Part shown: one piece after another, positions 46,511 to 58,295 of the stretch
How the letters are laid out: every line of letters starts with the position of its first letter
Numbering within the stretch: the stretch's first letter is position 1
Assembly: GCA_012934845.2 (NCBI GenBank)
Contig: WNNJ02000424.1
Coordinates: 1 to 64,000, forward strand
Direction of reading: 5' to 3'
Length of the DNA: 64,000 nt
DNA from: Pomphorhynchus laevis
Taxonomy: Eukaryota > Acanthocephala > Palaeacanthocephala > Echinorhynchida > Pomphorhynchidae
Translations under genes and position numbers: made by a program
The notes under the pieces: generated by a model
Told to the model about the DNA's origin: nothing
The model's database searches: none
Seen by the model: only the letters and a program-made list of their open reading frames with translations

Positions 46511-47610
46511 AGAAAAATCTTACCAAAATCTTACAATGCCTACTAGATCGATTTACAAAAAGATAGCAATCAGAAGGCTTGTAAGTTTGTGCCTCACAGA
46601 CTGTCTTTATATAAAGTAAAATTAATGAATTCGAATATTAAATTAAATGAATTTAATATAAAAATATTAAATATTAAATTAATCAAAATAGATGTTCAAA
46701 GTAATTCGAATCGAAAATATAAATTATAACATAAATAGAGAAAAAAGTTAACAAAAAATAATATTTAACAATATTTATTATATAAATAATAACAAATAAC
46801 GTAAGTAATTATAAAACATTTTGAATCTGAATGCTTGAAAATCTTAAGATTTAAAATATGCACATTAGAAAACATTACAAAACATGTAGATTCAGTAAAC
46901 AAATATGATTCATTAGTAGCAATATTATTTTTATATTTACAAAGATTTATATCACGATAGGTAAACTAATCCACTTATATTCTCAACAAATCAAAAGGGA
47001 TTAGTCATCATGCCGTTGGCTTTTTTATGAGGACTTACAATGCCTATTAGATCGATTTACAATAAAATAGCAATCAGAAGGCTTGAGTGATAGTGCCTCA
47101 CAGACTGTCTTTATATAAAGTTAAATAAATGAATTCGAATATTAAATTAAATGAATTAAATATAAAAAATTAAATATTAAATTAATCGAAATAGATGTTC
47201 AGAGTAATTCAAAAAATAGATGTTCAAATTAATACGAATAGAAAATATAAATTAAAGCATAAATAGAGAAACTTGTTTACAAAAAATAATATCTCGCCAA
47301 CAATAATAAAGTGACTCAACAAAGTAAAATTTATATAAAGTATAATAAAAATAATAATTTAGTATTAATATTTATACGATTAAAGTCCATTCTAAATACA
47401 AAAAAATGCGAAACAATAACTGTTAAAAGACGTTAATATTCATTACAATATGAAGAACTAAAGAATAATTAATTCTAAATTTGTGTCTGTAACAGAGAAA
47501 ATGTGTTTTGTATAACAAAACCACTTTATAACAATGCATTGAAATTGTAACAAAAATAACATTAAATAAATTAAAATTTAAAGAAGTCACTTTCTTGTGT
47601 ACGCTAATTT
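46510..47610 (-). repeat. Inverted SEC16 intron copies, twice
   Basis: About 46510-46800 and 47030-47300 both start ACAATGCCTA, go through GATCGATTTAC to CAGACTGTCTTTATATAAAG, and are copies of one another. The second continues to 47600, is the counterpart of 25690-26220, and is the reverse complement of about 5158-5480. GTAAATCGATCTAGTAGGCA at 6475 is the forward partner of the first motif. Confidence 0.7.
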
Positions 47611-48390
47611 TTTTATTTTATGTTTAGACAAATCTTCACACACCATTTTTAGTATTTTATAATTAAAATATTGATTTAAAAGTAATAATTTAATTAAAAA
47701 TGAAAAAATATTCGTCTGACACTTGTAATCGAATACAAACCTATAAATATTCGTTTGTATAAACAAACGAAATAGGAATTTTTATTTCAGAGAAACCGAA
47801 TTCTTTATAAGGAAAATAATTGCTTTACGAAATATTTTATTTAAAGAATTCACACATTATTCGTATATTTTTGAAATTTTTCCTATTGAAAACAAGCAAT
47901 AAAGCTAAAGAGCAAAGCAAAAATAACAAAGCGAAAGAAACATTTTTTTCGTTCAAATTGAATGAAAAATTATAAATTGAATTTTTGGTTTATATTCATA
48001 ATTAAAATTTAGAAATAAAATTTCTATTTAAATATCTTAAACGAGGAATTGAAAGATATTTTTATAACAAATAGTAAACTAAATACAAACGCGAAACAAA
48101 TGATCATATTAAAGACACAAGCAAACAACAGCTAAAATATCATAGAATAATCAGCATCCAAAATGTCTTCAATAAAGGATTTAAACAGAAATGACATAGA
48201 TTATACCACAAATGACACAATTTTAAAGATTAAACATAAAGAAGTGGCATGATATGATGTCTAAATAACAACATCTAATTTATGAAACATCATTTGATTG
48301 TGTGACTAGTAATTTACTAAAAAGTTTAGATCAAACTGTTATTTATTAACCCACAGAGAATCGTATACCTGTAAAATTTCTGGAATATAG
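47610..48390 (-). repeat. Inverted copy of repeat R and neighbours
   Basis: The reverse complement of about 48000-48340 matches repeat R (60-440, 3740-3980, 4430-4880). This stretch has no counterpart in unit 1 at the matching point, so it was either lost there or gained here. Confidence 0.65.
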
Positions 48391-49459
48391 CAAAGGCTAG
48401 ATCTTGCTTTATCATAATTCTGCTAATGAATTCTGTTCAAAATTCCGCTAAAAGAGCAGAATTTTGGTTAAACAAACCATATTTCATACTTTTGTTTGAT
48501 TTTGCAAATGTGTAAAATGCTGACGATTAAAGTCAAGAATCTTGATTTTTTGATCTAAAAGCAAATCAATAATACAAAATAGATTAAGAAGAATATATTT
48601 TAGATAAACAAATATATGGTTCAGTCAAGTTCATTTATGTTCAGTTAATATTAAATTACATAGCAATCAACTTTAAGCAATTAATATCAACTGTAAATTT
48701 TTAAAATCTATAGAATTTATGTATAATAATTAATTAATAATATTTAAATAATTATTTAAAAATAATTCTCAACATAATTACTGCATAATCTATTGATTCA
48801 TAAATTACAGCAGTAGTCTATCAAAGGATATGCAGATACTTTTAATAATGAATTGTATATAAACAACATTGTTTTAACATTCATAGACTACTATAGTTAG
48901 TTCAGTAAATACTAAATTATATGGAAATAATATAGTAATTAATAATTACCATATAATCATATAATAATTTATGATTTTAAAAAAGTTATTAAAAATCATC
49001 ATTTACACATTTACTACATAATCTTTTGACCCATATATTACAATAGAAACCACACAAAATACTATCAATCGATATTACAGATACTTAATGAATTTTATAT
49101 AGAAAAAACATTGAAAAGTATATTAACTTTTGTTTCAAGTGTAGCGTTCAGAATGATAGCATGAACTTAAAGTAACATTTGTATGCACCAGTGAAGAGTA
49201 TTTATGATATTGAATACTGCCAAATACACACAGGTTGGCCAATTTTTCTAAAAAATTGGACAACTTGTGTTGTCCGATTATGTTCTATCATGATCAAGTT
49301 AAGAAAAAAAGCGAAAAATTGTCAATTTTAAAATTGTTAGTGTCAAAAAATTTAAAGTAGCATTTGTATGCATCAGTGGGGGAACAAATAACATCATTAC
49401 AGACAGCGTTGAATAAATTACTAACCGCAAGTGTTTTAGGACAGGTAACGTCCCATACA
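48390..49459 (-). repeat. Inverted copy of SEC16 5' exon region (unit 2)
   Basis: Counterpart of 26220-27283, including the decayed inverted image of the 6780-6847 exon and the hairpin at 49228-49270. The match to unit 1 stops at 49459, where unit 1 has the REL-LINE. Confidence 0.7.
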
Positions 49460-49478
49460 ATGTGGTTGACAGCCGGTC

Positions 49479-50033
49479 ATGTGGTTGACCGGCTGCACAA
49501 ACCTAATCGATTATTGCATGAGCCCGTTAGAAAAGCATGGATCTACGATTAACCGTTTTAGTTTATCACCAAACTGGTGCAAACTGTTTGCACTTTGACC
49601 ATTGATTCCGCATCAACTGGTGTAAACGAGTATTGTTTCACTTTATTGTCAAGTCGTTACCCTCATTATCCTCCTAGTTTCACATAAAATTCTGTTATTC
49701 CACATCTACTAACATAAACTTTTCGTGGTCCGAAAAGGCGTAGTGCAGTCATAGTGAATGCATTACGGACCACGAAAAGTTTATGTTAGTAGATGTGGAA
49801 TAACAGAATTTTCTGTGGAACTAGGAGGATAATCAGGGTAACGACTTGACAATAAAGTGAAACAATACTCGTTTACGCCAGTTGATGCGGAATCAATGGT
49901 CAAAGTACAAACAGAAGCGACAGCATTCTTGCACCAGTTTGGTGATAAACTAAAACGGTTAATCGTAGATCCATGCTTTTCTAACGGGTTCATGCAATAA
50001 TCGATTAGGTTTGTGCAGCCGGTCAACCACATG
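49479..50033. repeat. Large palindrome, ~255-bp arms
   Basis: The left arm, 49479-49732, is the reverse complement of 49766-50033 with few mismatches, around a 33-nt spacer. The right arm and spacer recur in direct orientation at about 58296-58595, so the left arm is the added inverted copy. The open frames on both arms (minus 50032-49781; its relative at 58595-58344) share NLIDYCM and SLSPNWCKNAVA, but I recognise no domain. Confidence 0.85.
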
Positions 50034-50039
50034 ATTTAC

Positions 50040-50300
50040 TGAGTTTACCGGTTACTCTAAGGTCAACTTTGTTTCAGAGGCGCCATGAAAGACAACAATT
50101 TGCGATTTAGCGGAATTTAAAATAACATTGGACTTGGGTCACTGTTCTTTTAATCTTAAAAAGAAACATATGATGTCTTATATTAAGTCTTTGCACCTGC
50201 GCGCAGAGAACAGGGCTGTGATATCATCAGCGTGTGCCACAAGAAGTTGTTCGCATTTAAATATTTTAAAGAGTTCAATGGAAGCACCTGCGTCCAAAGA
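50040..50300 (-). mobile_element. LINE-A RT fragment
   Basis: On the minus strand this resembles the LINE-A RT near motif C and the VVFHG segment, with HADDITALFSARRCK for VYADDTTALFTGRRCK. It is joined to the palindrome arm, as at 58296-58840, so the two were duplicated together. From 50300 to 50640 I recognise nothing. Confidence 0.75.
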
Positions 50301-50664
50301 AGAAGAAACAATTTTTTTGAAAAAGTAGATAACATCCGAAAAATACATAAAGAATTGTGTTAAGAGTGTCATATCCAGTTTCTCATGAATTTTCGATTCG
50401 CGCTTTCTTCCGTGATTTTTATCTCTGCATCTTCTTATCATTCTCTTCAAATTTCAGTCAAAATTCTTTCAAGCAAGCGTTCCAATGCATAGTGTACACA
50501 GACAAAAAAAGTAATATTAAACATTTGTATAAACAAAAATAAATAGCAAAAATGAAATAACCGACGTAGTTAAAAAAATTAATAAAAGTTTCTCTAAATT
50601 TTTGAAGAAAAAAAAGGAAAATTTTTTTTCCATCAACTACTTATAATTTTTTATAATAAAATGT

Positions 50665-51810
50665 TTATTTTTTTAACATGTTTTGGTTCAAGCTACTACT
50701 GGTGATTTTGTTTGTTCTTAACATTTTCATTACACAGTCTAGGTATGGGCGATGTTGTTCTGGTGGCATATAACTTGAGTAGAAGTATAAACCCGAGAGA
50801 ATAAATGTATTTAAAAGAATGCATGATCTTCTTAATGAGATATCAAGTGTTAACGCTCGGTGAAAAACTGACAAACCTTATTTAATGATTTTTTGAGTTT
50901 ATTCATATCTGGCTTATTCGACAATGATGGAGTAAAAGTGGAACCTAAAATCTTTACTATCCTGCAATGTTTTCCGTGAGATGTTTTATCAAATCTATCA
51001 AATTCACGTTTGTGTTTGAATTTTCCTGTAATGTATTTAAATTTAGTCATGTTAGGTTTAAATTTAAACCTAAGCGTGACAGGTGATGTTTTATTTTGTC
51101 AATGATGCCCATGCATTTCTCCATACATTTTTTGTATGAAGCCATCTTTTTGGTTTTTAGAAAGACCAAAAAATGTCGTCAGCGTAGATGACTCCATGCA
51201 CAAATTTATCACATATCTTGCTTAAGATGTGTCTTGTAGTAATTACATAAAGTATCGGACTTAATGGAGATCTTTGCGGCACACCTTGCGTTAGATAATA
51301 TTTTGTATCTTTATATCCGTTAATATAGAAATATCTGGCTTTGAGACAAGCCCATATTCTCTTAATTATGTTACTTGGAACTTTATCCCTTATCAATGAT
51401 TTTAAAATTTCTTCTTAAGTTATATTATCAAAAGCTGCTGAAATATCTAGAGAATAAAGTATCCAAGGACAGTTATATTTATTAATAAACATTTGTAAGT
51501 CTCGTACTGCACCAATTGTGCTTTTTCTTTTTCTAAAACCGAAAATGATTTTGTTTATCAGGTTGTTGCTTTCGTAAAATTCAGAGACTTTTATTGCTAA
51601 AGCTCTTTCAACTGCCGTTAGTAGGGGGTTTGAAATTGTGATTGGACGAATATCTTTAATATTATTGATAAATTTATTTTTCGGTAAAATTATCATTTTG
51701 CCACATCCAATGCTTAGATGCTCTGACAGTGGGCAATTTACAAAATGTTTGGCTATTCTGATTTTATTATTTAAGCTTAGAAGTTTTATTGCAGCAGGAG
51801 GGCATGACAT
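50665..51810 (-). CDS. LINE-B reverse transcriptase (broken)
   Basis: 51810-51415: KMIILPKNKFINNIKDIRPI and then WILYSLDISAAFDNI (motif A). 51396-51157: LTQGVPQRSPLSPILYV (motif B) and GVIYADDIFW (motif C). 51050-50665 covers the thumb and the C-terminus, ending SLNQNMLKK. Catalytic Asp residues are present, but the domain is split over several frames. Confidence 0.8.
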
Positions 51811-52159
51811 TTCATTGCTTGAAACTTTCGAGTTACGAGGAAATGCTTATCATCGTAGGAGAGTTCGATGCCTACCGATGTGTTGATACAGTCTAATATC
51901 AGGCATTTGTTTAGTATCTTTTCGTCATTACAGGTTTCAGCTTTATATGTTAATTTGGTACTAATAGCTTCTTGGACTACGTCAAAAGATGTTGATGAGA
52001 TCCAACGGGATGCTGCCGTTTTCAAGTTCTAAATTTTCGATGGTGTACTGTATTCCACCAGTTCTTCGAAAACGGTTTGTAGCATTTAATCTTCTTTATT
52101 TCATTAGTTAGGATTAACTTATATTGCAGTATGTCTATGTACGCTTGAATCTTACACGC

Positions 52160-52606
52160 CTACTCAAGATTTCCACATAGATCTAATAAATTTTGTTTCA
52201 TTTTTAATTTTTTGATTTTGATGTTTGAGTAATTGCGATTTGTCGATCTTTGTTTGTATAAAAAAGTGTAAGATGCATTCAATACACACTTATTTATGCC
52301 TTCGAGAATATTATTCTTTAAGAGACTTGAACTGTCGTTAGAATTTTTATGCTGGATTATATTGTTTTTTCTAAGGAACAGAATAAATCCCTCATTTATG
52401 ATGGTATAAAAATTATTATTGAGTTCAGATAAAATTTCAGAATTAGGATAAAAAGCAAATGTGTCAAAATTCGCATAAAAACTATTGTTTATTACAGAGG
52501 AGATTTGTGTGAATTTAAAGCTTGTGTCATCACTATCCAGATTAGTACTTAAAAGATTCTTAAACTCACAATCATACACCCGATCTAACGAGGTAGACAA
52601 GTACAA
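52160..52606 (-). CDS. LINE-B linker between endonuclease and RT
   Basis: 148 open codons, FYTIINEGFILFLRKNNIIQ among them. A matching segment on the plus strand at 62201-62431 (FYTIINEGLLLFLRKINIIQ) confirms that this is part of the element. A further part reads CLILDCINTSVGIELSYDD at 52025-51786 and is shared with 54998-54753 and 62751-63056. No enzymatic motif. Confidence 0.7.
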   Translation of the reverse strand: MYLSTSLDRVYDCEFKNLLSTNLDSDDTSFKFTQISSVINNSFYANFDTFAFYPNSEILSELNNNFYTIINEGFILFLRKNNIIQHKNSNDSSSLLKNNILEGINKCVLNASYTFLYKQRSTNRNYSNIKIKKLKMKQNLLDLCGNLE

Positions 52607-53324
52607 TGAGACTGCATGATTAAAACTATTAATGCCGATAGAATTAGGGGCGAATACAGTTTTAAAAAAGTATTTGTTGATTTCGATTCAAATACAACCA
52701 TGCGGTGTCCAATTATAGCGTTCTCTGGTTGAATGTTGTACCGCCATTCAACTTCAATAGTACTGGTTTTGTTTAAAATTGCAAAGTCGATAGTTGAAAA
52801 CCACTTCTTTAAACGATTAAAAAAAGTATATTCCTTTGGAAGTTCGACGGTAAACTTATCGTTAATGCATCTTCTAATATTAATTCCACAGTTATCGTTG
52901 TAATCGCCTATAATAAAGTCCAAATTATTAACCACTAAAAATTGCTTCTAATCTCATCTGCAAATGTTCTGGGCCACAAACCTTTTCTTGACTTTGTCTT
53001 ACTCTTAATATTAACATTTGCAAATTTAAATGCGGAGCCGTTTAACAGTATTTTTATTATTTGAAAAGAAAATAAATCGTTGTTGCCTGACATTAGTAAA
53101 GAGGGGTCTAGATATTTCTTAATATAGGTAGCCAGGTTAAATGGATCATCGTTCTTAATATTTAGGTGGAATAATATATACTCAAAGAATACATCAGAAA
53201 GAACACTTTGTGTTCGTGCCTCTTGTAAAGCGATTACGTCGAAGTATCCCTCTCTTAACAGTTGAGTTGCATTTGATGTTGACCCACAATTCCATAAAAC
53301 GATAACTAGATTATTATTGTTCAT
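52585..53324 (-). CDS. LINE-B APE-type endonuclease (broken)
   Basis: 53324-52935 starts MNNNNLVIVLWNCG and has FDVIALQEARTQ (catalytic Glu). 52935-52585 has DFIIGDYNDNCGINIRR (active-site Asp and Asn) and AIIGHRMVVFES (near the final His). One frame change divides the domain. Confidence 0.8.
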
Positions 53325-54410
53325 TGTGTAGAGGATACTGCGCTTTTAAATTCTAGTCCGAATTCTTTTAGAATAGATATCACTTGGGTACTAAAAATCG
53401 ATTGATTGTTTGACAGATTTTCCACTACTTGAACAACTTTATCCATACCATATCCTAAATTTATAATATTTTCATTTATATTATCTAGCTCATCGTTTAT
53501 TGGAACGGAGCTCTTTTTGACAATAATTTCTATTTCCATCAATTTCTTTAGATAGTTCATCTAAGCGACTATTTATTAAATTCATACTTGTACTATCATC
53601 ACTATGCTTAGTAGGTGTTGTGCACGGTTGCTGGTTGTTATTACTGTCTGGAATAATAATTATAGGTCTTTTTGACGCAATTGATGCAAACGATATGTTA
53701 TTATGAACTTCTCTGTTATGCTGTAAATTGTAGGGCAAAATGTAATTTTGAAAATGCTGACACGATTTTTGTTATATGCTTTATGACCTTCACCACAGTT
53801 TGCGCATTTATGGGTGTGTCTGTTGGTACATATGTCGGAATTGTGTGATCCGCCACAGTGAACACATTTCACTTCTTTTTGGACAAACGATAATAATGAC
53901 CCCATTCTTGGTTTCTAAAGCATTGAAGAAAACGAAAAGTGTTATATGCATTATCCCCCATTTCAACAATCTTGATTTCGTGACCTAACAAATGAGCATG
54001 ATTATTTTAAAATATCTTTTCATTATCTACTTTAGCGAGAACACTTATAAAGTGTATATTTGCGGTAGTTATCTTTTTTAGAAATTTTAAACCTATTTCA
54101 GAGCAAAACAATACGATCTCATTATCCTCAGCGAAAATTGAAATAAACTTTAATACAACGTTACTCTTAGGGGAAATGTCAATAACAGAAAAATCGGCGG
54201 AGTCAGCAAAAAGCGATATAAATTGATTTTTTACGTCTGCATCGAAAAAAGACAATGGCATATGATCCATTAAATCTAATTCGTTTAAACAGTTTTATGG
54301 AGCAATTATGTTGAATAAAGCGTCTTTCAATGTTTATGTTGAAATATTCCCTAGACATCATGCATTGCCAGTTGACTTTAACAATATGTTTATCATCATA
54401 GTCGGAGCAA
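53321..54410 (-). CDS. LINE-B ORF1, zinc-knuckle protein (broken)
   Basis: 54270-54007 is the N-terminal part (DFSVIDISPKSNVVLKFISI). 53905-53660 has CVHCGGSHNSDIC and CANCGEGHKAYNKN, two CCHC-type knuckles. 53738-53321 is a Ser/Asn-rich tail that ends beside the endonuclease start. Split over at least three frames. Confidence 0.7.
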
Positions 54411-54500
54411 TAAGATATATTATTTAAAGATTACTATAACGTAATATATCAAAAGATATATTATTTAAAGATTACTATAACATAATATATCTTAACATAT
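54410..54500. repeat. Short tandem repeat, two ~43-bp units
   Basis: AGATATATTATTTAAAGATT followed by ACTATAACGTAATATATC occurs twice in tandem with one or two differences, at the junction between LINE-B copies. Confidence 0.8.
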
Positions 54501-55165
54501 ATTATTAAAGCTGCTGAAATATCTAGAAAAAAGAGTTGTCAATGACAATTATATTTAATAATACACATTTGTAAATCTCGTACTCCACCAATTGTGCTTT
54601 TTCTTTTCTTAAACCGAAGATGTTATTGTTAATCAGATTGTTGCGTTTGTAAAATTCAGAGACTTTTATTGCCAGAACTCTTTTAGCCTTCGTTTATAGA
54701 GGGTTGGATATTTTTATTGGACAAATATCCTTTATAATATTGACAAATTTATTTATTGGTAAATTGACATTTTGCACCATCGAATGCTTAGATACTCTGA
54801 CATATAGCAATTTATTAGATGCTTGGCAATTTTGATTTTATTCTTTATTCTAAGAAGTTTTATTGAAGACGGAGGACATGGCATTCCATTGCTTGAGACT
54901 TTTGAATTACGAGTAAATGCGTCTAATATGTCATTGTAAGAGATATCGATGCCTACCGATGTGCTAATACAATCTAAAATCAGACATTTGTTTAGCATCT
55001 TTTTGTCATTTAAAGTGTCAGCGTTATTTGTTAATTTAGTTCTAATAGATTCCTGGACTACGTCAAAAGATGTTGATGCGATTCGGGGATGATGTCGTTT
55101 TCCAAGTTTGAATTTTCGATTGTGTACTGTATTCCACTAGTTTTAAGAAAACGGTTTATAACATT
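54500..55165 (-). mobile_element. LINE-B fragment (linker to RT motif A)
   Basis: 54998-54753 reads CLILDCISTSVGIDISYND and MPCPPSSIKLLRIKNKIKIA, matching the fuller LINE-B at 52025-51415. Truncated at both ends. Confidence 0.8.
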
Positions 55166-55267
55166 ATAAATTTAAATATTCTTAAGTAATTACGTGTTAA
55201 CAATGACTAAATACTTTATTTATTTTTAACAATTACTTTGAAAGGCATTCATTATTTATTGTATTTG

Positions 55268-55473
55268 TCTATCAAAAATTGAAAATAATCAACACTAAAT
55301 ATGTTCAAGTGCAAAGTTAAACTAGAAAGTATTTGACCATTGAATGGTGAAACATGTACAAACGTATTTAACAAATCAATTCTTTATTGCCCAATCATTT
55401 TTTTCAACCATTACAAACGGTTTTATTTTTTATTTACAAATGTATAAAAATATAATAACAATTAAGCAGAAAA
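55268..55473 (+). repeat. Repeat S, copy 1
   Basis: About 205 bp (ATCAACACTAAATATGTTCA to ATAATAACAATTA) are repeated almost exactly at 55963-56161, and inverted with more divergence at about 61060-61290. Confidence 0.8.
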
Positions 55474-55609
55474 ATGTAATTTAATTGTATTCTTAAGTAA
55501 TTTCTTTACTTTTAGAATTATTTAAAACTATATTTATGTTAATGTATATTTTCTATTGTTATTATTTACATTTATTGTATGATTATAGTATTTTGTATTA
55601 CAATAATTG

Positions 55610-55960
55610 ACTTTAGAATAATTCTGATTGAATTCGGGCTTTTTGTAGTTAATGAAACTGACGTCGTGTATAACCTCATTATGATTAGTTGCTGAGGACG
55701 TAACCATTTTTCTACCTTCTCGTTCGGTCATGATCAATTCTAAGAGCTTCGCAAAATATAATTGACATATTCATACCAGAGGATTGACTACTACGTGGGT
55801 GTAGATAAACTGTTTGAGTTGTTAATTTTCGATACAATGCTGTTTTGAAAGTGTTATTGCAGTCTATAGTAATGATAAGTTCAATAAAATAAATTAAATG
55901 TAATAATTCACGCGTAAATCTCGTAAGTACAAATTGGTTTATTGCTTCACTAAATTCACT
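55610..55960 (-). mobile_element. PLE-B fragment
   Basis: The reverse complement matches unit 1 at about 24670-25000, including GAATTCGGGCTTTTTGTAG and the ACTACGTGGGTGTAGATAAA block. It lies between the two copies of repeat S, so repeat S flanks a PLE-B fragment. Broken. Confidence 0.75.
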
Positions 55961-55962
55961 AA

Positions 55963-56640
55963 AAATTGAAAATAATCAACACTAAATATGTTCAAGTGCA
56001 AAGTTAAACTAGAAAGTATTTGACCATTGAATGGTGAAACATGTACAAACGTATTTAACAAATCAATTCTTTATTGCCCAATCATTTTGTTCAACCATTA
56101 CAAACGGTTTTATTTTTTATTTACAAATGTATAAAAATATAATAACAATTTAGCAGAAAAGTGTTGAAAAATCAAGTGACAATTTAACGAACAACAGACA
56201 CTTGTACAGCACTAACCAAATTGTTGGCTGTAGAAGCCTGTTATGAAAACACCGTTTACAAGCTGTGCGATAAATCTATGAGAATTACCAAGCATTGCCC
56301 TGCGCTAAAGTTGTCACGTTAGCGCAGGGCAATGCACAGCAACTGGCATTAACAAGCAACAAAATTTTCTTCTAATTATTAAGTCGGGACGATGATTGCC
56401 TTTGGCCTTTTTCAGAGACTAAATAACCTGCTACTCCAAAGAATATGCCAATGAGAAATGCTAATATTATTCTTTTAAACTACTGCATCGGCATGGTATG
56501 TCCTCTGTGCTCATTGAGCAAATCATCATTGGACACTTTATGTTTGGAAACTTACTGTATTTACTTTAGATCTCAAACTTTTTTAAGGTGATATGTTTTT
56601 CATGATGATATAAATATCACAGTAGTTAGCCATATTGGTT
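55963..56640 (+). repeat. Repeat S, copy 2, with downstream unit
   Basis: The first 200 bp match 55268-55473. The whole block to about 56640 is matched, inverted and diverged, by 60640-61290. It contains the GC-rich hairpin at 56292-56335. Confidence 0.7.
56292..56335. repeat. GC-rich perfect hairpin, 17-bp arms
   Basis: GCATTGCCCTGCGCTAA and TTAGCGCAGGGCAATGC pair perfectly around AGTTGTCACG. It stands out from the AT-rich surroundings and lacks an obvious partner in the inverted copy near 60880. Confidence 0.85.
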
Positions 56641-57672
56641 ATGCATTTTATATTGTGTCTTTTACTTAATTAAGTAATGTTATGGCGAAATTTAATTATT
56701 AAAAAATAATTTTTATGTATATCATTTAAATTGGATATTCAACTGATCTCATAAGGATCTTGTTTAATTTTCTACTATTTATATTTAGAGAATACTGCTT
56801 TTAAAAAAATTGTTTTAGCGAACATCTGTAATTTCAGTTTTTTTTAATTTATTTGAAAAAGTAGAAAGCATTCCACAAAAACGCAAATGAATTTTTCAAG
56901 AGGGTTACTACATTATGGCATATCTAGGTTCTCAGGAGTTTTATGTTTCGCACTGTATCTTCTGTGGCTGTTTGACTCTGTGTCTTCTTTTCGTTTTCTT
57001 CAAATTTTAATCTCGAATTCTTGAGATTAAAGAATTGGACGATGATTGCCTATGGCTTTTTCAGAGACTAAATAAACTGATACTCCAAAGAATATGCCAA
57101 TGAGAAATGCTAATATTATTCTTTTAAACTACTGCATCGGCATGGTATGTCCTCTGTGCTCATTGAGCAAATCATCATTGGACACTTTATGTTTGGAAAC
57201 TTACTGTATTTACTTTAGATCTCAAACTTTTTTAAGGTGATATGTTTTTCATGATGATATAAATATCACAGTAGTTAGCCATATTGGTTATGCATTTTAT
57301 ATTGTGTCTTTTTCTTAATTAAGTAATGTTATGGCGAAATTTAAATATTAAAAAATAAATTTTTATGTAGATCATTTAAATTGGATATTCAACTGATCTC
57401 ATAAGGATCTTGTTTAATTTTCTACTATTTATATTTAGAGAATACAGCTTTTAAAAAAATTGTTTTAGCGAACATCTGTAATTTCAGTTTTTTTTAATTT
57501 ATTTGAAAAAGTAGAAAGCATTCCACAAAAACGCAAATGAATTTTTCAAGAGGGTTACTACATTATGGCATATCTAGGTTCTCAGGAGTTTTATGTTTCG
57601 CACTGTATCTTCTGTGGCTGTTTGACTCTGTGTCTTCTTTTCGTTTTCTTCAAATTTTAATCTCGAATTCTT
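56387..57672 (+). repeat. 650-bp tandem duplication
   Basis: 56387-57022 and 57037-57672 are near-identical, from GGACGATGATTGCCT to AATCTCGAATTCTT, with a 650-bp period. The unit's last 30 bp appear a third time at 57811-57841. No coding frame is convincing. The first 180 bp also occur inverted at about 60690-60860. Confidence 0.85.
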
Positions 57673-57844
57673 ACAGGTATCGTTTAGATACGATTTAAAA
57701 AATAATAATTTGTAGAAATCAAAATACACTGCAATTTATAATGATGACATATTTGATTAAGTTAAAAAATCTAATGTTTTCTAAGTATTTAAAAACCTTT
57801 CTAATTTTTGTCGTTTCTTCAAATTTTAATCTCGAATTCTTCCG

Positions 57845-58295
57845 GGTATAACTTACTTTATGTTATTATCTCTCAAATTTTGTATGTTACAATTATATTA
57901 TAAGTAAGCCTTTATTAAAGTAATACCAGTAACATAAAGTTGTAATGTTGTGAAATTTTTAACTTCCGGGTCAAAAACGATATAATATCATTAGATCGGT
58001 TAAATCTGATTATCGTGAATGTTTTCACAATTTTATATTTGTTAATAAAGTTTCGTATAACGCTTTTATTAAAATGTTTCCTTGATATCATGCATTGCCA
58101 GGTTATTTTAACGATATACTTGTCTAATCTAGTAGTAGTTAATAAAGAATGAATGTTTGAACTTGTGTGTAGAGTTATTGAATTGATTGCAGCTGAAAGT
58201 GTTATTTTAGTTCGTTTGCAAGAAGTATGGCGATCAAGGAAGTTTAAAAGTGTTTAAGTGACATCAATGATTTTGTGTCACGAGGATGTTTGTTC
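57845..58295. other. Unassigned, with a weak LINE-B 5' piece
   Basis: About 58000-58140 resembles the far 5' end of LINE-B near 54330-54420 (ATCATGCATTGCCAG shared). The remainder shows nothing I can name. Confidence 0.35.

Larger units (their letters stand above)
50640..54430 (-). mobile_element. LINE-B, AT-rich Jockey-like retrotransposon
   Basis: The minus strand carries, in order, ORF1 with zinc knuckles (54410-53330), the endonuclease (53324-52585), a linker (52606-51786) and the RT (51810-50665). Frames change many times, so it is old and dead, but the layout is complete. Related truncated copies lie at 54500-55165 (minus) and 62090-64000 (plus), with a weak 5' piece at 58000-58140. 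It is distinct from LINE-A in composition and sequence. Confidence 0.85.
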
